Under the pieces are notes generated by a model, which made no database searches, was not told where the DNA came from, and saw nothing but the letters and a program-made list of their open reading frames with translations. Position numbers and translations under genes: made by a program. Shown here in pieces: positions 1 to 8,251 of a stretch of 59,075 nt of DNA. The number at the start of each line of letters is the position of its first letter. Position 1 is the first letter of the stretch. Source of the DNA: Desertibaculum subflavum (GTDB lineage: Bacteria > Pseudomonadota > Alphaproteobacteria > Ferrovibrionales > Ferrovibrionaceae); NCBI GenBank assembly GCA_003576705.1, contig QOZS01000037.1, positions 1 to 59,075 on the forward strand, given 5' to 3'.

Positions 1-884
1 TTCTTGATCGCGTCCCAGAAGGCGAGCTCCATCTGGTCGGCACTGGCCGGCGCGGCGGCCGGCCCCGCCGCGGCGGGGGGAGCGGACAGCGCGCGCGCGC
101 CGCCGCGGGGCACGAAGATGAAGTCGCCGCCCTCGTGGCCGGCATAGCGGATGTCGTTATAGGCCGGCGTCTGGTCGGCATTGGCGACCACCCGGCCGCG
201 CAGCTGGTTGAACAGCTCGCCGCCCTGCAGCACGCCCTCGTTCTCGCGCAGCGTGTTGATGACCGCGCGGGCAAAGACCGAATTGCCGCCGCCGCCGCCA
301 TCCAGTACCGGCTCGAGCCCGCCGGAGACCAGCGCCATGCGGGCGCGGCGCTCGCGCATACGGGCAAGCCAGGCGTCGCGGTTACCGTTCTGCGCCAGCG
401 AGGCCGGCGCCGCCCGGGTCAAGGTGCCGGAATAGCAACTGTCGGCGATCACCAGGATGTGGCGCGCATTCATCGCGCGCAGGTTGCCGCTGATCGTCGC
501 GACGTCGATCCAGCGCGCCTCGTTGCCCTTCTCGGCGTCGACCGGCAGCCAGAAGCCGCGGTCGGATGCCTCGTCCAGCACGCCGTGGCCGGCATAGTAG
601 ATCACGAGGTTGTCGCGGTCGCCGAGGCCGCGATAGCGGTTGATCGCCTGTATCATCGTGTCGCGATCGGCGTTGACCAGCAGCTCGACCTTGAAGTCGT
701 ACTTGCCCTTCAATACGTCGGCGATGGCGCGCGCGTCGTTGACCGCCGTCCTGAGCTTGGGGATATGGCGGTAGTCGTTGTTGCCGATGACCAGCGCGTG
801 GTAGCGGCCGAAATCGATCGCCGCCTGGGCGAAGGCGCCCGACGCGCTCACCATCACCAGCAGGAAAGCCAGCATGCCCCGCAT
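1..884 (-). CDS. Caspase-family (peptidase C14) protein, C-terminus cut by window edge
   Basis: The reverse-strand frame opens with ATG at 884, runs to the window edge with no stop, and starts with a signal-peptide-like stretch (MRGMLAFLLVMVSASGAFAQ). The caspase fold is shown by the VIGNNDY strand, the catalytic His in YYAGHG and the catalytic Cys in DSCYSG. After the peptidase domain comes an Ala/Pro linker, then the start of an ELAFWDAIK segment, which in this family begins a C-terminal repeat region. It is probably a secreted or periplasmic metacaspase-like peptidase. Substrate unknown. Start and catalytic dyad are clear; the end is missing. Confidence 0.88.
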   Translation of the reverse strand, partial: MRGMLAFLLVMVSASGAFAQAAIDFGRYHALVIGNNDYRHIPKLRTAVNDARAIADVLKGKYDFKVELLVNADRDTMIQAINRYRGLGDRDNLVIYYAGHGVLDEASDRGFWLPVDAEKGNEARWIDVATISGNLRAMNARHILVIADSCYSGTLTRAAPASLAQNGNRDAWLARMRERRARMALVSGGLEPVLDGGGGGNSVFARAVINTLRENEGVLQGGELFNQLRGRVVANADQTPAYNDIRYAGHEGGDFIFVPRGGARALSAPPAAAGPAAAPASADQMELAFWDAIK

Positions 885-927
885 CGATCCAGCATAGCAA
901 AGATCGCCGCGGAGGGCGCGAAGAGAA

Positions 928-1050
928 GCCCGCCCTCGCGTTGCGCAGCAACGTGGGGGAAGGTTGCGTGGGGGCGGTGCCGATTGACGCGACGTCGCCG
1001 ATGCGGAGCCACCCCCACCCAACCCTCCCCCGGCTTGCGCCGAGGGAGGG
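928..1050. repeat. Pair of inverted copies of a GC-rich palindromic intergenic repeat
   Basis: Two related blocks lie in opposite orientation at about 928-980 and 1008-1050. Each has a CCCCCAC(C/G)CAACC-type arm and a CCTCCCCC...GAGGGNGGG hairpin. They sit between the caspase-like gene and the cytidine-deaminase-like gene. They resemble REP-type intergenic elements and could fold in the transcript. Whether they recur elsewhere in this genome is not visible here. Confidence 0.6.
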
Positions 1051-1088
1051 ATTCTTTTCCTCCGCGTGCCTCTGCGGTGAAGATCAGA

Positions 1089-1562
1089 TCACCCCGGCCG
1101 GCGGTACTTGTTCGGCAGCAGGGCTTCGATGGTGCGGGTATGGGCGCCCTTTTCGTCGGGCACGACGACGCGGCAGCCGGGCGCAAAATCGGCCAGCATC
1201 TCGCGGCAGATGCCGCAGGGGGCGACGATGCCGATGGCCTGGTTCGGCTCGGTCGGCCGGGGATGCCGGACTGAGGCGACGGCGACCACCGGCGTGTTGT
1301 CGTCGTGCAGCGCGCGGCCGAGCGCGATCGCCTCCGCGCAGACGCTGGCACGGCCGACATAGGTGTCGAGATGCACGGCCGTATAGACCTTGCCGGCGGC
1401 AGTCCTCACGGCGGCGCCGATATGGTGGCGGCCGGGCTGGTAGCGCTTGCGGATCGCGGCGCGCGCGGCCTCGACCAGGGCGTCGTCCTCCGGCGCCAGG
1501 CCCTTGATCGACGGGCCCTGGGTGGAAATCTTCGGTTTGGCAGCCCGGCTCATGTCGTTCAC
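1089..1562 (-). CDS. Cytidine-deaminase-like zinc hydrolase
   Basis: A 157-aa protein with the zinc-dependent deaminase signature: CAE (Cys ligand and catalytic Glu) in SVCAEAIALG, and the PCGIC pair of Cys ligands further on. Cytidine deaminase converts (deoxy)cytidine to (deoxy)uridine for pyrimidine salvage, and the length fits the homotetrameric family. GTG at 1562 is preferred over ATG at 1553 because AAGGA lies 8 nt upstream of the GTG. The GTG overlaps the stop of the upstream HerA-like gene by 4 nt, so the two are probably translationally coupled. Substrate could be another nucleoside or an antibiotic of the blasticidin type. Confidence 0.8.
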   Translation of the reverse strand: MNDMSRAAKPKISTQGPSIKGLAPEDDALVEAARAAIRKRYQPGRHHIGAAVRTAAGKVYTAVHLDTYVGRASVCAEAIALGRALHDDNTPVVAVASVRHPRPTEPNQAIGIVAPCGICREMLADFAPGCRVVVPDEKGAHTRTIEALLPNKYRRPG

Positions 1563-3046
1563 CGCCGGCTTCCTTTCAGCAAGGTGCCCGTCAGGCCTCG
1601 GATCAGCTGGCGACCAATCTCGCGTCCGACGCTTGCCGCAAGGTTACCAAATAGCCGCTCGCCGGCGCCGGCGCGGGTGGAGGGGCGGGGCGCCCGGGTC
1701 GACGGGACGGACCCGGCGCGTGGCCTGGCGGCCGGCGGCGGTCTCTCGCTTTCCGACCGGCCGGCCAGCCGCTCGTAGGCAGAGTCGCGATCGACGGCGT
1801 TGTCATAGCGGGCACCGAGCGGGCTCGTGGCGATGAGCTGCCGGCGCTCCTCCGGCGTCAGCGGGCCGACGCGGGAGCGCGGCGGCCGGACCAGGCAGCG
1901 CTTGACCGGTTGCGGCGTGCCCTTGCCGTCGAGGAAGGAGACCAGCGCTTCGCCGACGCCGAGCTCGGTGATGACGCGGGCGGTGTCGAGCTTCGGATTG
2001 GGCCGGAACGTCTCGGCCGCCACCCGCACCGCCTTCTGGTCGCGTGGGGTGAAGGCGCGCAGCACGTGCTGCACCCGGTTGCCGAGCTGGCCGAGTACGC
2101 TATCCGGCAGGTCGAGCGGGTTCTGCGTGACGAACCAGATGCCGACCCCCTTGGAGCGGATCAGGCGCACCACCTGCTCGATCTTGTCGGTCAGGAGCTT
2201 GGGCGCGTCGTCGAACAGGAGATGCGCCTCGTCGAGGAACAGCACCAGCTTGGGATGGTCGAGATCGCCGACCTCGGGCAGATCCTCGAACAGCTCCGAC
2301 AGCAGCCAGATCAGGAAGGTGGCGTAAAGCCGCGGCGCCTCGCGGTAGAGCCGGTCGGCGGCCAGCACGCTGACCGTGCCGTGGCCCTGGGCGTCGACGC
2401 GCATCAGGTCGGCGAGGTCCAGCGCCGGCTCGCCGAGGAAGTGCTCCGCGCCCTGCGATTCGAGGGTCAGCAGGGCGCGCTGGATGGCGCCGACCGAGGC
2501 GCCGGAGACGTTGCCGTATTCCTTGGTCAGCGCCTTGGCATTCTCGGCGACATGCTGGATGACGGCACGCAGGTCCTTGAGGTCGAGCAGCAGCAAGCCC
2601 TGGTCGTCGGCATATTTGAACGCGATGGTGAGCACGCCGGTCTGCGTCTCGTTCAGGTCCAGCATGCGGCCGAGCAGGAGCGGGCCGATCTCCGACACCG
2701 TGGTGCGCACGGGGTGGCCCTGGTCGCCGAACAGGTCCCAGAACAGCGCGGGCGGCGCGGCGAAGTCCTGCGCATCGAGGCCGAGCAGCTCGGCGCGCGC
2801 GGTGAAATGCGGCTTCGGCGTGCCCGGCGCCGCGATGCCGGAGAAGTCGCCCTTGATATCGGCGACCAGCACCGGCGTGCCCCGGGCGGCAAACTGCTCG
2901 GCGATCACCTGCAGGGTGACGGTCTTGCCGGACCCGGTGGCGCCGGCGATCAGGCCGTGCCGGTTGCCGAATTTCGGCAGCAGGACCGACGGTGCCGAAT
3001 CCGGTGCCGGGCTCCTGCCGATCAGAATGCCGTCCGCTGCCGCCAT
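1559..3046 (-). CDS. HerA-like ATPase, DUF853 family
   Basis: A 495-aa P-loop ATPase. Walker A is GATGSGKT (residues 35-42) and Walker B is LVLFLDEAHLLF near the middle. The FVTQNP and QHVLRAFTPRDQKA segments are typical of DUF853, the HerA/FtsK-related putative helicase family. The N-terminus carries the ILIG and LLPKFGNRHGLIAG strands. ATG at 3046 is chosen because the frame upstream has no recognisable domain. A C-terminal Pro/Arg-rich linker ends in a basic RQLIRGLTGTLLKG segment. DNA translocation or processing is plausible but unproven for this family. Confidence 0.85.
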   Translation of the reverse strand: MAAADGILIGRSPAPDSAPSVLLPKFGNRHGLIAGATGSGKTVTLQVIAEQFAARGTPVLVADIKGDFSGIAAPGTPKPHFTARAELLGLDAQDFAAPPALFWDLFGDQGHPVRTTVSEIGPLLLGRMLDLNETQTGVLTIAFKYADDQGLLLLDLKDLRAVIQHVAENAKALTKEYGNVSGASVGAIQRALLTLESQGAEHFLGEPALDLADLMRVDAQGHGTVSVLAADRLYREAPRLYATFLIWLLSELFEDLPEVGDLDHPKLVLFLDEAHLLFDDAPKLLTDKIEQVVRLIRSKGVGIWFVTQNPLDLPDSVLGQLGNRVQHVLRAFTPRDQKAVRVAAETFRPNPKLDTARVITELGVGEALVSFLDGKGTPQPVKRCLVRPPRSRVGPLTPEERRQLIATSPLGARYDNAVDRDSAYERLAGRSESERPPPAARPRAGSVPSTRAPRPSTRAGAGERLFGNLAASVGREIGRQLIRGLTGTLLKGSRR

Positions 3047-3115
3047 CTCCTGCCTTGCCGTTCTGGTCCGGGGGTCATTACATGAGCGGGAATCCAGGGC
3101 GGGGCAAGATCCGGC

Positions 3116-3547
3116 ATGCGTCACCTGTTGCGAATCCTGCTGCTCGTGCTGCTGTCCGGGCCTGCCTTCGCGGCGAGCGACGCGGCGCTCGAGGCCTTCG
3201 CGCAGGGCCACGGCCTGAAGGATGTCGGCGGCTTCATCGAGACGGTGCGATCGATCGAGAGCCGGGGCCGGCTGCCCGACCGCTACGTCACCAAGTCCCG
3301 CGCCGAGCAGCTCGGCTGGCGGCCGGGCCGCGATCTCTGCGAGTTCGCGATGGGCAGGTCGATCGGCGGCGACCGGTTCGGCAATCGCGAGAAGCGGCTG
3401 CAGGACCGCCCGGGCCGGACCTGGACGGAGGCCGATCTCGACTATGTCTGCGGCCGCCGCGGGGCGAAGCGGCTGGTCTTCTCCAGCGACCGGCTGATCT
3501 ACGTGACGGTCGACCATTACCGGCGGTTCCACCAGGTTCCGCGATGA
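3116..3547 (+). CDS. Barnase-type secreted ribonuclease
   Basis: A 143-aa protein with a signal peptide (MRHLLRILLLVLLSGPAFAA) and a complete barnase/guanyl-specific RNase domain. Catalytic residues align without gaps: Glu in RTWTEADLDY (barnase Glu73), two Arg in CGRRGAKRL (Arg83/Arg87) and His in VDHYRRF (His102). The KSIGGD and SSDxLIY motifs of barnase are also kept. It should cleave RNA endonucleolytically after export, as a toxin or nutritional RNase. A barstar-like gene follows 7 bp downstream, the usual toxin-immunity layout. Confidence 0.93.
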   Translation: MRHLLRILLLVLLSGPAFAASDAALEAFAQGHGLKDVGGFIETVRSIESRGRLPDRYVTKSRAEQLGWRPGRDLCEFAMGRSIGGDRFGNREKRLQDRPGRTWTEADLDYVCGRRGAKRLVFSSDRLIYVTVDHYRRFHQVPR

Positions 3548-3554
3548 GGCCCTG

Positions 3555-3830
3555 ATGCAGACGGTGTCGATCCGGCTCGACGGCGTGACCTCGCTGGCGG
3601 AGCTCTATGCGCTGCTGGCGCGCGAGCTCGGGCTGCCGCCGCATTTCGGCGGCAATCTTGATGCACTTTGGGACGCGCTGACCGGCGATCTGTCGGGGCC
3701 GGTGCGGGTCGAGCTGATCGGCACGCATGCGCTGCGGCGCCGGCTCGGCCCGCAAGGCGAGCGCGTGATCGATCTGTTCCTGGAAGCGGCCGGCGCGCGC
3801 GACGATCTCGCCGTCGCGATGCACGACTGA
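3555..3830 (+). CDS. Barstar-family RNase inhibitor
   Basis: A 91-aa cytoplasmic protein matching barstar. The inhibitory helix-loop FGGNLDALWDAL keeps the Asn, both Asp residues (barstar Asp35 and Asp39) and the Trp that plug the barnase active site, and the size matches barstar. It lies 7 bp after the barnase-like gene on the same strand, so it almost certainly protects the producer from that enzyme before export. One tyrosine of barstar's binding helix appears to be replaced by His/Phe (LPPHFGG). Confidence 0.92.
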   Translation: MQTVSIRLDGVTSLAELYALLARELGLPPHFGGNLDALWDALTGDLSGPVRVELIGTHALRRRLGPQGERVIDLFLEAAGARDDLAVAMHD

Positions 3831-3951
3831 GCGGGAAATCCACGGCGTCCCAATTCACAGCGTTCAAGGCGTGATTGCGGCGGCTTGACGAAGCGTGGCC
3901 GCCGCCACAGGTCTCCTCTCGAACGATTGCTGCGGATCGAGGAGAGGGAAG

Positions 3952-4776
3952 ATGAATGTCAGCGTCGCGGTGCGGCCCGAGGCGGGACTGGTGCAGGGCC
4001 TGATCAACTACATCGTGCCGACCGCCGAGAAGCCCTACAGCTACACCTTCGATCCGCCGCCTGGAAAGCCGATGCGCTCGGGCCGCTATCTCGAGACCGC
4101 GGTCGGCATCCGCGACGGCCGGCCGCTCGCCGACAAGTTCGATCTCGACCGCGAAGGCTTCGCGCTGCTGCGGCGGCCGACGGCCATGAGCGATCTTTAT
4201 GACACGCATGAGATAAAGTCGGTCTACTACCCGGAGATGGAGCGGCTGGTCGCCGCCGAGACCGGCGCCAGCCGGGTCATCGTGTTCGACCACACGATCC
4301 GCACCGCCGCGCCGGGGCGCACCGGCTTCCGCGACGCGGTGACGCGCGCGCATAACGACTACACGGAGACGTCCGGCCCGCAACGCGTGCGCGACCTGCT
4401 GCCGGCGGACGAAGCCGAGCGGCTGCTGAAAGGCCGCTTCGCCTTCATCAACGTGTGGCGGCCGATCCGCGGGCCGCTGCAGGACCGCCCGCTCGCGCTC
4501 TGCGACGCGACCAGCATGGGGCCGGAGGATTTCGTCGCCAGCGACCTGATCTATCGCGACCGGCTGGGCGAGACCTATGCGGTCGCCTTCAACCCGCAGC
4601 ACCGCTGGTTCTACTTCCCCGACATGGCGCGCGATGAGGTGGTGCTGATCAAGTGCTTCGACAGCGACCCCGGCCGCGCCCGCTTCACCGCGCACACCGC
4701 CTTCGTCGATCCGAACGCGCCGGCCGACGCGCCGCCGCGCGAGAGCATCGAGATCCGGACGATCGCGTTCTTCTGA
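3952..4776 (+). CDS. CmcJ/NvfI-family oxidoreductase
   Basis: A 274-aa protein of the CmcJ/NvfI group, a fold related to 2-oxoglutarate/Fe(II) oxygenases and to the cephamycin 7-alpha-methoxylase partner CmcJ. Recognisable segments are the N-terminal YIVPTAEKPYSYTFDPP, VIVFDHTIR in the middle, a VHNDYT-like AHNDYTE, FINVWRPI, and WFYFPDM...LIKCFDS near the end. ATG at 3952 is chosen for the GGAGAGGGAAG ribosome site just upstream. No biosynthetic cluster surrounds it, so the substrate is unknown. It converges with the hydantoinase-like gene. Confidence 0.8.
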   Translation: MNVSVAVRPEAGLVQGLINYIVPTAEKPYSYTFDPPPGKPMRSGRYLETAVGIRDGRPLADKFDLDREGFALLRRPTAMSDLYDTHEIKSVYYPEMERLVAAETGASRVIVFDHTIRTAAPGRTGFRDAVTRAHNDYTETSGPQRVRDLLPADEAERLLKGRFAFINVWRPIRGPLQDRPLALCDATSMGPEDFVASDLIYRDRLGETYAVAFNPQHRWFYFPDMARDEVVLIKCFDSDPGRARFTAHTAFVDPNAPADAPPRESIEIRTIAFF

Positions 4777-4789
4777 TCTATTATTTGCT

Positions 4790-4879
4790 TCGTCGTGGCC
4801 GGGCTTGACCCGGCCACCCACGCCCATCCGTAGCGCCGCCGAAAGCCGTGGATGCCCGGGTCAAGCCCGGGCAAGACGA
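4790..4879. repeat. Imperfect long palindrome of the GGGCTTGACCC intergenic repeat type
   Basis: Two arms, GTGGCCGGGCTTGACCCGG at about 4795 and CCCGGGTCAAGCCCGGGCAA at about 4855, are themselves palindromic and together form a roughly 90-bp inverted repeat. Elements with this core are dispersed in many alphaproteobacterial genomes. It fills the gap between two convergent genes (stops at 4776 and 4895), so it may also act as a bidirectional terminator. Confidence 0.8.
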
Positions 4880-4894
4880 ATGGCTCGACAGGCG

Positions 4895-6445
4895 CTATCC
4901 GCTCGCCACGTCGCCGACGACCCGCACGCGCACGCGGAGCGAGTTGCCGGGCAGGTAGGCGATCGGCATGTCCTCGGTCTCGATGGTCTTCAGCGTTGTG
5001 CGGTCGGCGCCGGCGGCGACCGCGCGGTCGTTGGCGATCGCGGTTGCCTGGGCGATGGCATCAGAGCGGGTGAGGTCGCGGAAGATCTGATCGACCTCGC
5101 CCGAGACCTGGGCGATGGCGGCGCCGACCGCGTTGGCGCAGTCGCCATGCGCGACGCGGATCACCTCGGAGACGCCTTCCAACTTGTCCGGGATCAGGAA
5201 GGCGCCGCCGCCGACCGCGATCAGCGGCACGCTGCCGGCCTCGGTCTTCATGCGGTCGACCGACTCTTCCACCATTCGCTTCGCCTCGGCGAAGACGCGG
5301 TCGCAGGTGGCGGAGTCGAAATCGGCAACGCGGCGGCGGTCGCCGAGATCGAGCTTGCCGGCGGCGACGGCGATGTCGGTGGTGGTGAGCTGCTGGCCGC
5401 CGAAGGCGATGCCGTCCTTCATCAGGCGATAGCCGACCGAAAGCGGGCCGATCTTCGTGCCGCGGTTGCGGTCGCCGAGCGCCACATGGCTGCCGCCGCC
5501 GAGGCCGAAGGAATAGAGATCCGGCATGCGGAACAGCGTGCGCACGCCGCCGATCTGCACGACCGAATTGGCCTCGCGCGGAAAGCCGTGGCGGAGCTGG
5601 CCGATATCGGTCGTCGTGCCGCCGACATCGGCGACCATCGCGTCCGCCAGGCCGGACAGATAGGCAGCGCCGCGCATCGAGTTGGTCGCGCCGGAGGCGA
5701 AGCTGTAGACCGGCAGCTTCGCCGCCTGCGCCGCCTCCGCCACCGTGCCGTCGTTCTGGGTGATGAAGAGGGCTGCGCGGATGCCGCTGTCGCGGATTGC
5801 GTGTTCGAAGGCGGCGATGGTGTCGCGGGCGAGATCGGCCAGCGCGGCGTTGAGCAGGCCGGCATTCTCGCGCTCCAAGAGGCCGATGCGGCCGAGATCG
5901 GAGGAGCAAGTGATGACGGCGCCCGGCACCTCGGCGGCGACGATCTCCGCCGCCTGGCGCTCGTGACTCGGGTCCAGCGGCGAGAAAATGGACGAGATGG
6001 CGACCGCCTTGAGGCCCTTCGCCTGCATCTCGCGCGCCGCCTTGCGCACGCCCTCGGCATCGAAGGGCATGAAGGGCCTGCCGTCATATTCGTGGCCGCC
6101 TTCCACCATCCACACGCCGCCGCGCACGATCTCCGCCAGATCCTGCGGCCAGTCGCAGAACGGCGGCAGCGAGGCCGCGGCCGGCATGCCGAGGCGGAGC
6201 GCCGCCACCTTGCTCAGGTGCTTGCGCTGGATCACCGCGTTGATGAAATGCGTGGTGCCGATCATCACGCCGTCGACCGGCTTCGAGGCCACCTCGCCGG
6301 TCTGCCCAAGCTTGGCCAGCGCCTCCAGAATGCCGCCGGTCACGTCCTCGCTGGTCGGCGCCTTGACCGCCCGCACCACCTTGCCTTCCTCGATCAGCAC
6401 CGCATCCGTGTTGGTGCCGCCGACGTCGATACCGATCCGTCTCAT
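4895..6445 (-). CDS. Hydantoinase/oxoprolinase family protein (HyuA-like)
   Basis: A 516-aa protein beginning RRIGIDVGGTNTDAVLI, the phosphate-binding strand-loop of the ASKHA fold used by hydantoinase A/oxoprolinase. The middle holds SDLGRIGLLERENAGLLNAAL and MVADVGGTTTDIGQL, the second ATPase motif of the family. These enzymes open hydantoin or oxoproline rings with ATP. No HyuB subunit is nearby; the upstream partner is DUF917. Start ATG at 6445 overlaps the DUF917 stop by 4 nt (ATGA). It is the last gene of an eight-gene leftward operon. Substrate unknown. Confidence 0.88.
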   Translation of the reverse strand: MRRIGIDVGGTNTDAVLIEEGKVVRAVKAPTSEDVTGGILEALAKLGQTGEVASKPVDGVMIGTTHFINAVIQRKHLSKVAALRLGMPAAASLPPFCDWPQDLAEIVRGGVWMVEGGHEYDGRPFMPFDAEGVRKAAREMQAKGLKAVAISSIFSPLDPSHERQAAEIVAAEVPGAVITCSSDLGRIGLLERENAGLLNAALADLARDTIAAFEHAIRDSGIRAALFITQNDGTVAEAAQAAKLPVYSFASGATNSMRGAAYLSGLADAMVADVGGTTTDIGQLRHGFPREANSVVQIGGVRTLFRMPDLYSFGLGGGSHVALGDRNRGTKIGPLSVGYRLMKDGIAFGGQQLTTTDIAVAAGKLDLGDRRRVADFDSATCDRVFAEAKRMVEESVDRMKTEAGSVPLIAVGGGAFLIPDKLEGVSEVIRVAHGDCANAVGAAIAQVSGEVDQIFRDLTRSDAIAQATAIANDRAVAAGADRTTLKTIETEDMPIAYLPGNSLRVRVRVVGDVASG

Positions 6446-7524
6446 GATTGGAACACGCTCTTGAAATCGATGTCGTAGTTGAAGGCGCGGGGCCCGACGA
6501 AATGCAACCCGCGCTCGGTCAGGAAGACCGGCGGCGGCGGCAGCGCGATCACCGTGACGCGCTGGCCGTAGCGGATCGTCTCGGTGCCGACCGCCTCGCC
6601 GGAGACGCTGTCCAGCACGCAGATCAGGTCGGGCGACATGGCGATCGGCTGGCCGTCGAGGCGGGCGACGATCCACTCGTTCTGGAAGTCGAGCTCCATC
6701 GTGGCGCCGCGCCAGTCGTCGCTGCCGTCGAACCGCGTGCGCCCGCGCAGGAAGCCCTCGGTGGCGCGACGCTCCACGTCGACCACCTTGCCCCGGTACA
6801 GCACCTTGCCGGGCTCGACCGAGAGGATGGCCGCGATCGGGTCCTCATGCGCCTTCTGCGCCTTGCGCACGGCGGTGCCGATCTTGATCGCCTTGGTGGT
6901 GGTGCCGTGGATGCCCCATCGCTTCACCTCGGCGCCGCTGCGCGGCGCCTTGCAGGTCGAGGCGATGGAGCCGTATTCGACGCAGATCTTGCGGCTGACC
7001 CGCTCCATCCACTTCCAGGTCGGCACCTTCTCGACCACCGATTCCAGGCCGCGCACATCGACGGTGGTGAGCGGGTAGGGCTTAAGGTCGCCGACCGCGA
7101 CCGAGGTCATCTGTGCTTCCGGATAGGCGCGGCCCATCATGTCGGCATCGATCACCGGTCGCTTCAGATGCGCGGCGGCCATCAGCGGCTGGATCGAATT
7201 CCCGCCGCCGATCTCCAGCGCCATGATGCCGCGGAAGGTGTGGCCGGTATGCTCCTCCATCAGCGCGACGGCGCGCGCGATGGTGCGGCTGTCGGTCAGC
7301 CGCTCCTGCCCGACCAGCGGCGCGCCCATGTTGGAGACGGCCGCGACCCAGTCGTCGTCCGCAAGGTCCTCCGGCTGCATCAGCTGCACGCGATGGCCCT
7401 CGGCATAGAGCGCGCGCATGTTGAGCAGGCCGAGATAGGACGAGCCGCCGCCGCCGGTACCCAGGATCCAGGCGCCGACGGCGAGCGATTCGATGTCGTC
7501 GAGGGTGATGTCGCGAAGTTGCAT
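6442..7524 (-). CDS. DUF917 family protein
   Basis: A 360-aa DUF917 protein. It shows the N-terminal AWILGTGGGGSSYLGLL glycine-rich loop, VSNMGAPLVGQERL, ALEIGGGNSIQPL and the VIDADMMGRAYPEAQM segment typical of the family. The C-terminal third is a beta-rich domain with DLICVLDSVSGEAV. DUF917 proteins are commonly adjacent to hydantoinase-like genes and are thought to act with them, but the chemistry is not settled. It is coupled to the downstream HyuA-like gene by a 4-bp overlap. Confidence 0.88.
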   Translation of the reverse strand: MQLRDITLDDIESLAVGAWILGTGGGGSSYLGLLNMRALYAEGHRVQLMQPEDLADDDWVAAVSNMGAPLVGQERLTDSRTIARAVALMEEHTGHTFRGIMALEIGGGNSIQPLMAAAHLKRPVIDADMMGRAYPEAQMTSVAVGDLKPYPLTTVDVRGLESVVEKVPTWKWMERVSRKICVEYGSIASTCKAPRSGAEVKRWGIHGTTTKAIKIGTAVRKAQKAHEDPIAAILSVEPGKVLYRGKVVDVERRATEGFLRGRTRFDGSDDWRGATMELDFQNEWIVARLDGQPIAMSPDLICVLDSVSGEAVGTETIRYGQRVTVIALPPPPVFLTERGLHFVGPRAFNYDIDFKSVFQS

Positions 7525-7577
7525 CTACCGGTGTCCGAGAATGAAAGTGACGGGGAGGTGGAAGCCTGTCGCGTTGC

Positions 7578-8249
7578 TCACTCCAGCATCTCGCGCAGCA
7601 CGCGGGCGGTGGCGGTGATGGCGAGCAGGGTCGGCACGCCGAGCGCGGGCTTGACGGCAGCCTTGGTGGCCGGCGTGTAGCTCATGCAGTCCATTGCCAC
7701 GACGTCCGGCGCCTTCGCCTTGAGCCGCTGCGCGGCCTCGGCCGCCTCGGCGACATCGGCGCTGGGCTTCAGCGCCTCGGCCACGATCTCGAGGCCGGGG
7801 CGTTGCCATTTCGCCATCAGCTTCTCGGCCTGTTCCGGCAGCGGCAGCAGGATGCCGAGCCGGCCCTCCGGCAGCAGGCTCGAAGCGAGCCCGTTCAGCA
7901 CGCGGGAGGGGAACAGCACGCCGGCATCGCCCGGCATCGGCGGGAAATCGCCGGTGCAGGCATAGACGATGGCGTCGCAGCCATCGGCGCGCAGCGCGGC
8001 GATCACGCCCGGCGAACGTTCGATCACGTGCCGCTTGGAAATCTTGACGTCGCGGTTGCCGCGCAGCCGCGTATAGAGCGTATCGGCGCCGCTTTCCGGC
8101 GGGCGCGCGGCGATCTCGGCATCCGAGAGGCCGTCGAGGCAGCCGCGCAGCACGACCTCGGTGCCGGCCGGCACATGGGCGGCGAACAGCGCGGCGATGT
8201 CATCGCGCGGCGCCTGGCCGATGGTGGCGATTCCGAGCTTGCGTGCCAT
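7578..8249 (-). CDS. AroM family protein
   Basis: A 223-aa protein starting KLGIATIGQAPRDDI, the AroM family signature, with two conserved cysteines in VYACTGDF and AMDCMSYT. Those positions match the paired catalytic cysteines of the Asp/Glu/hydantoin racemase superfamily, to which AroM looks related. A racemase or ring-isomerising role beside a hydantoinase-like gene would make sense, but this is inference. It starts 2 bp after the ABC ATPase gene ends, so it is in the same operon. Confidence 0.82.
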   Translation of the reverse strand: MARKLGIATIGQAPRDDIAALFAAHVPAGTEVVLRGCLDGLSDAEIAARPPESGADTLYTRLRGNRDVKISKRHVIERSPGVIAALRADGCDAIVYACTGDFPPMPGDAGVLFPSRVLNGLASSLLPEGRLGILLPLPEQAEKLMAKWQRPGLEIVAEALKPSADVAEAAEAAQRLKAKAPDVVAMDCMSYTPATKAAVKPALGVPTLLAITATARVLREMLE

Positions 8250-8251
8250 GC

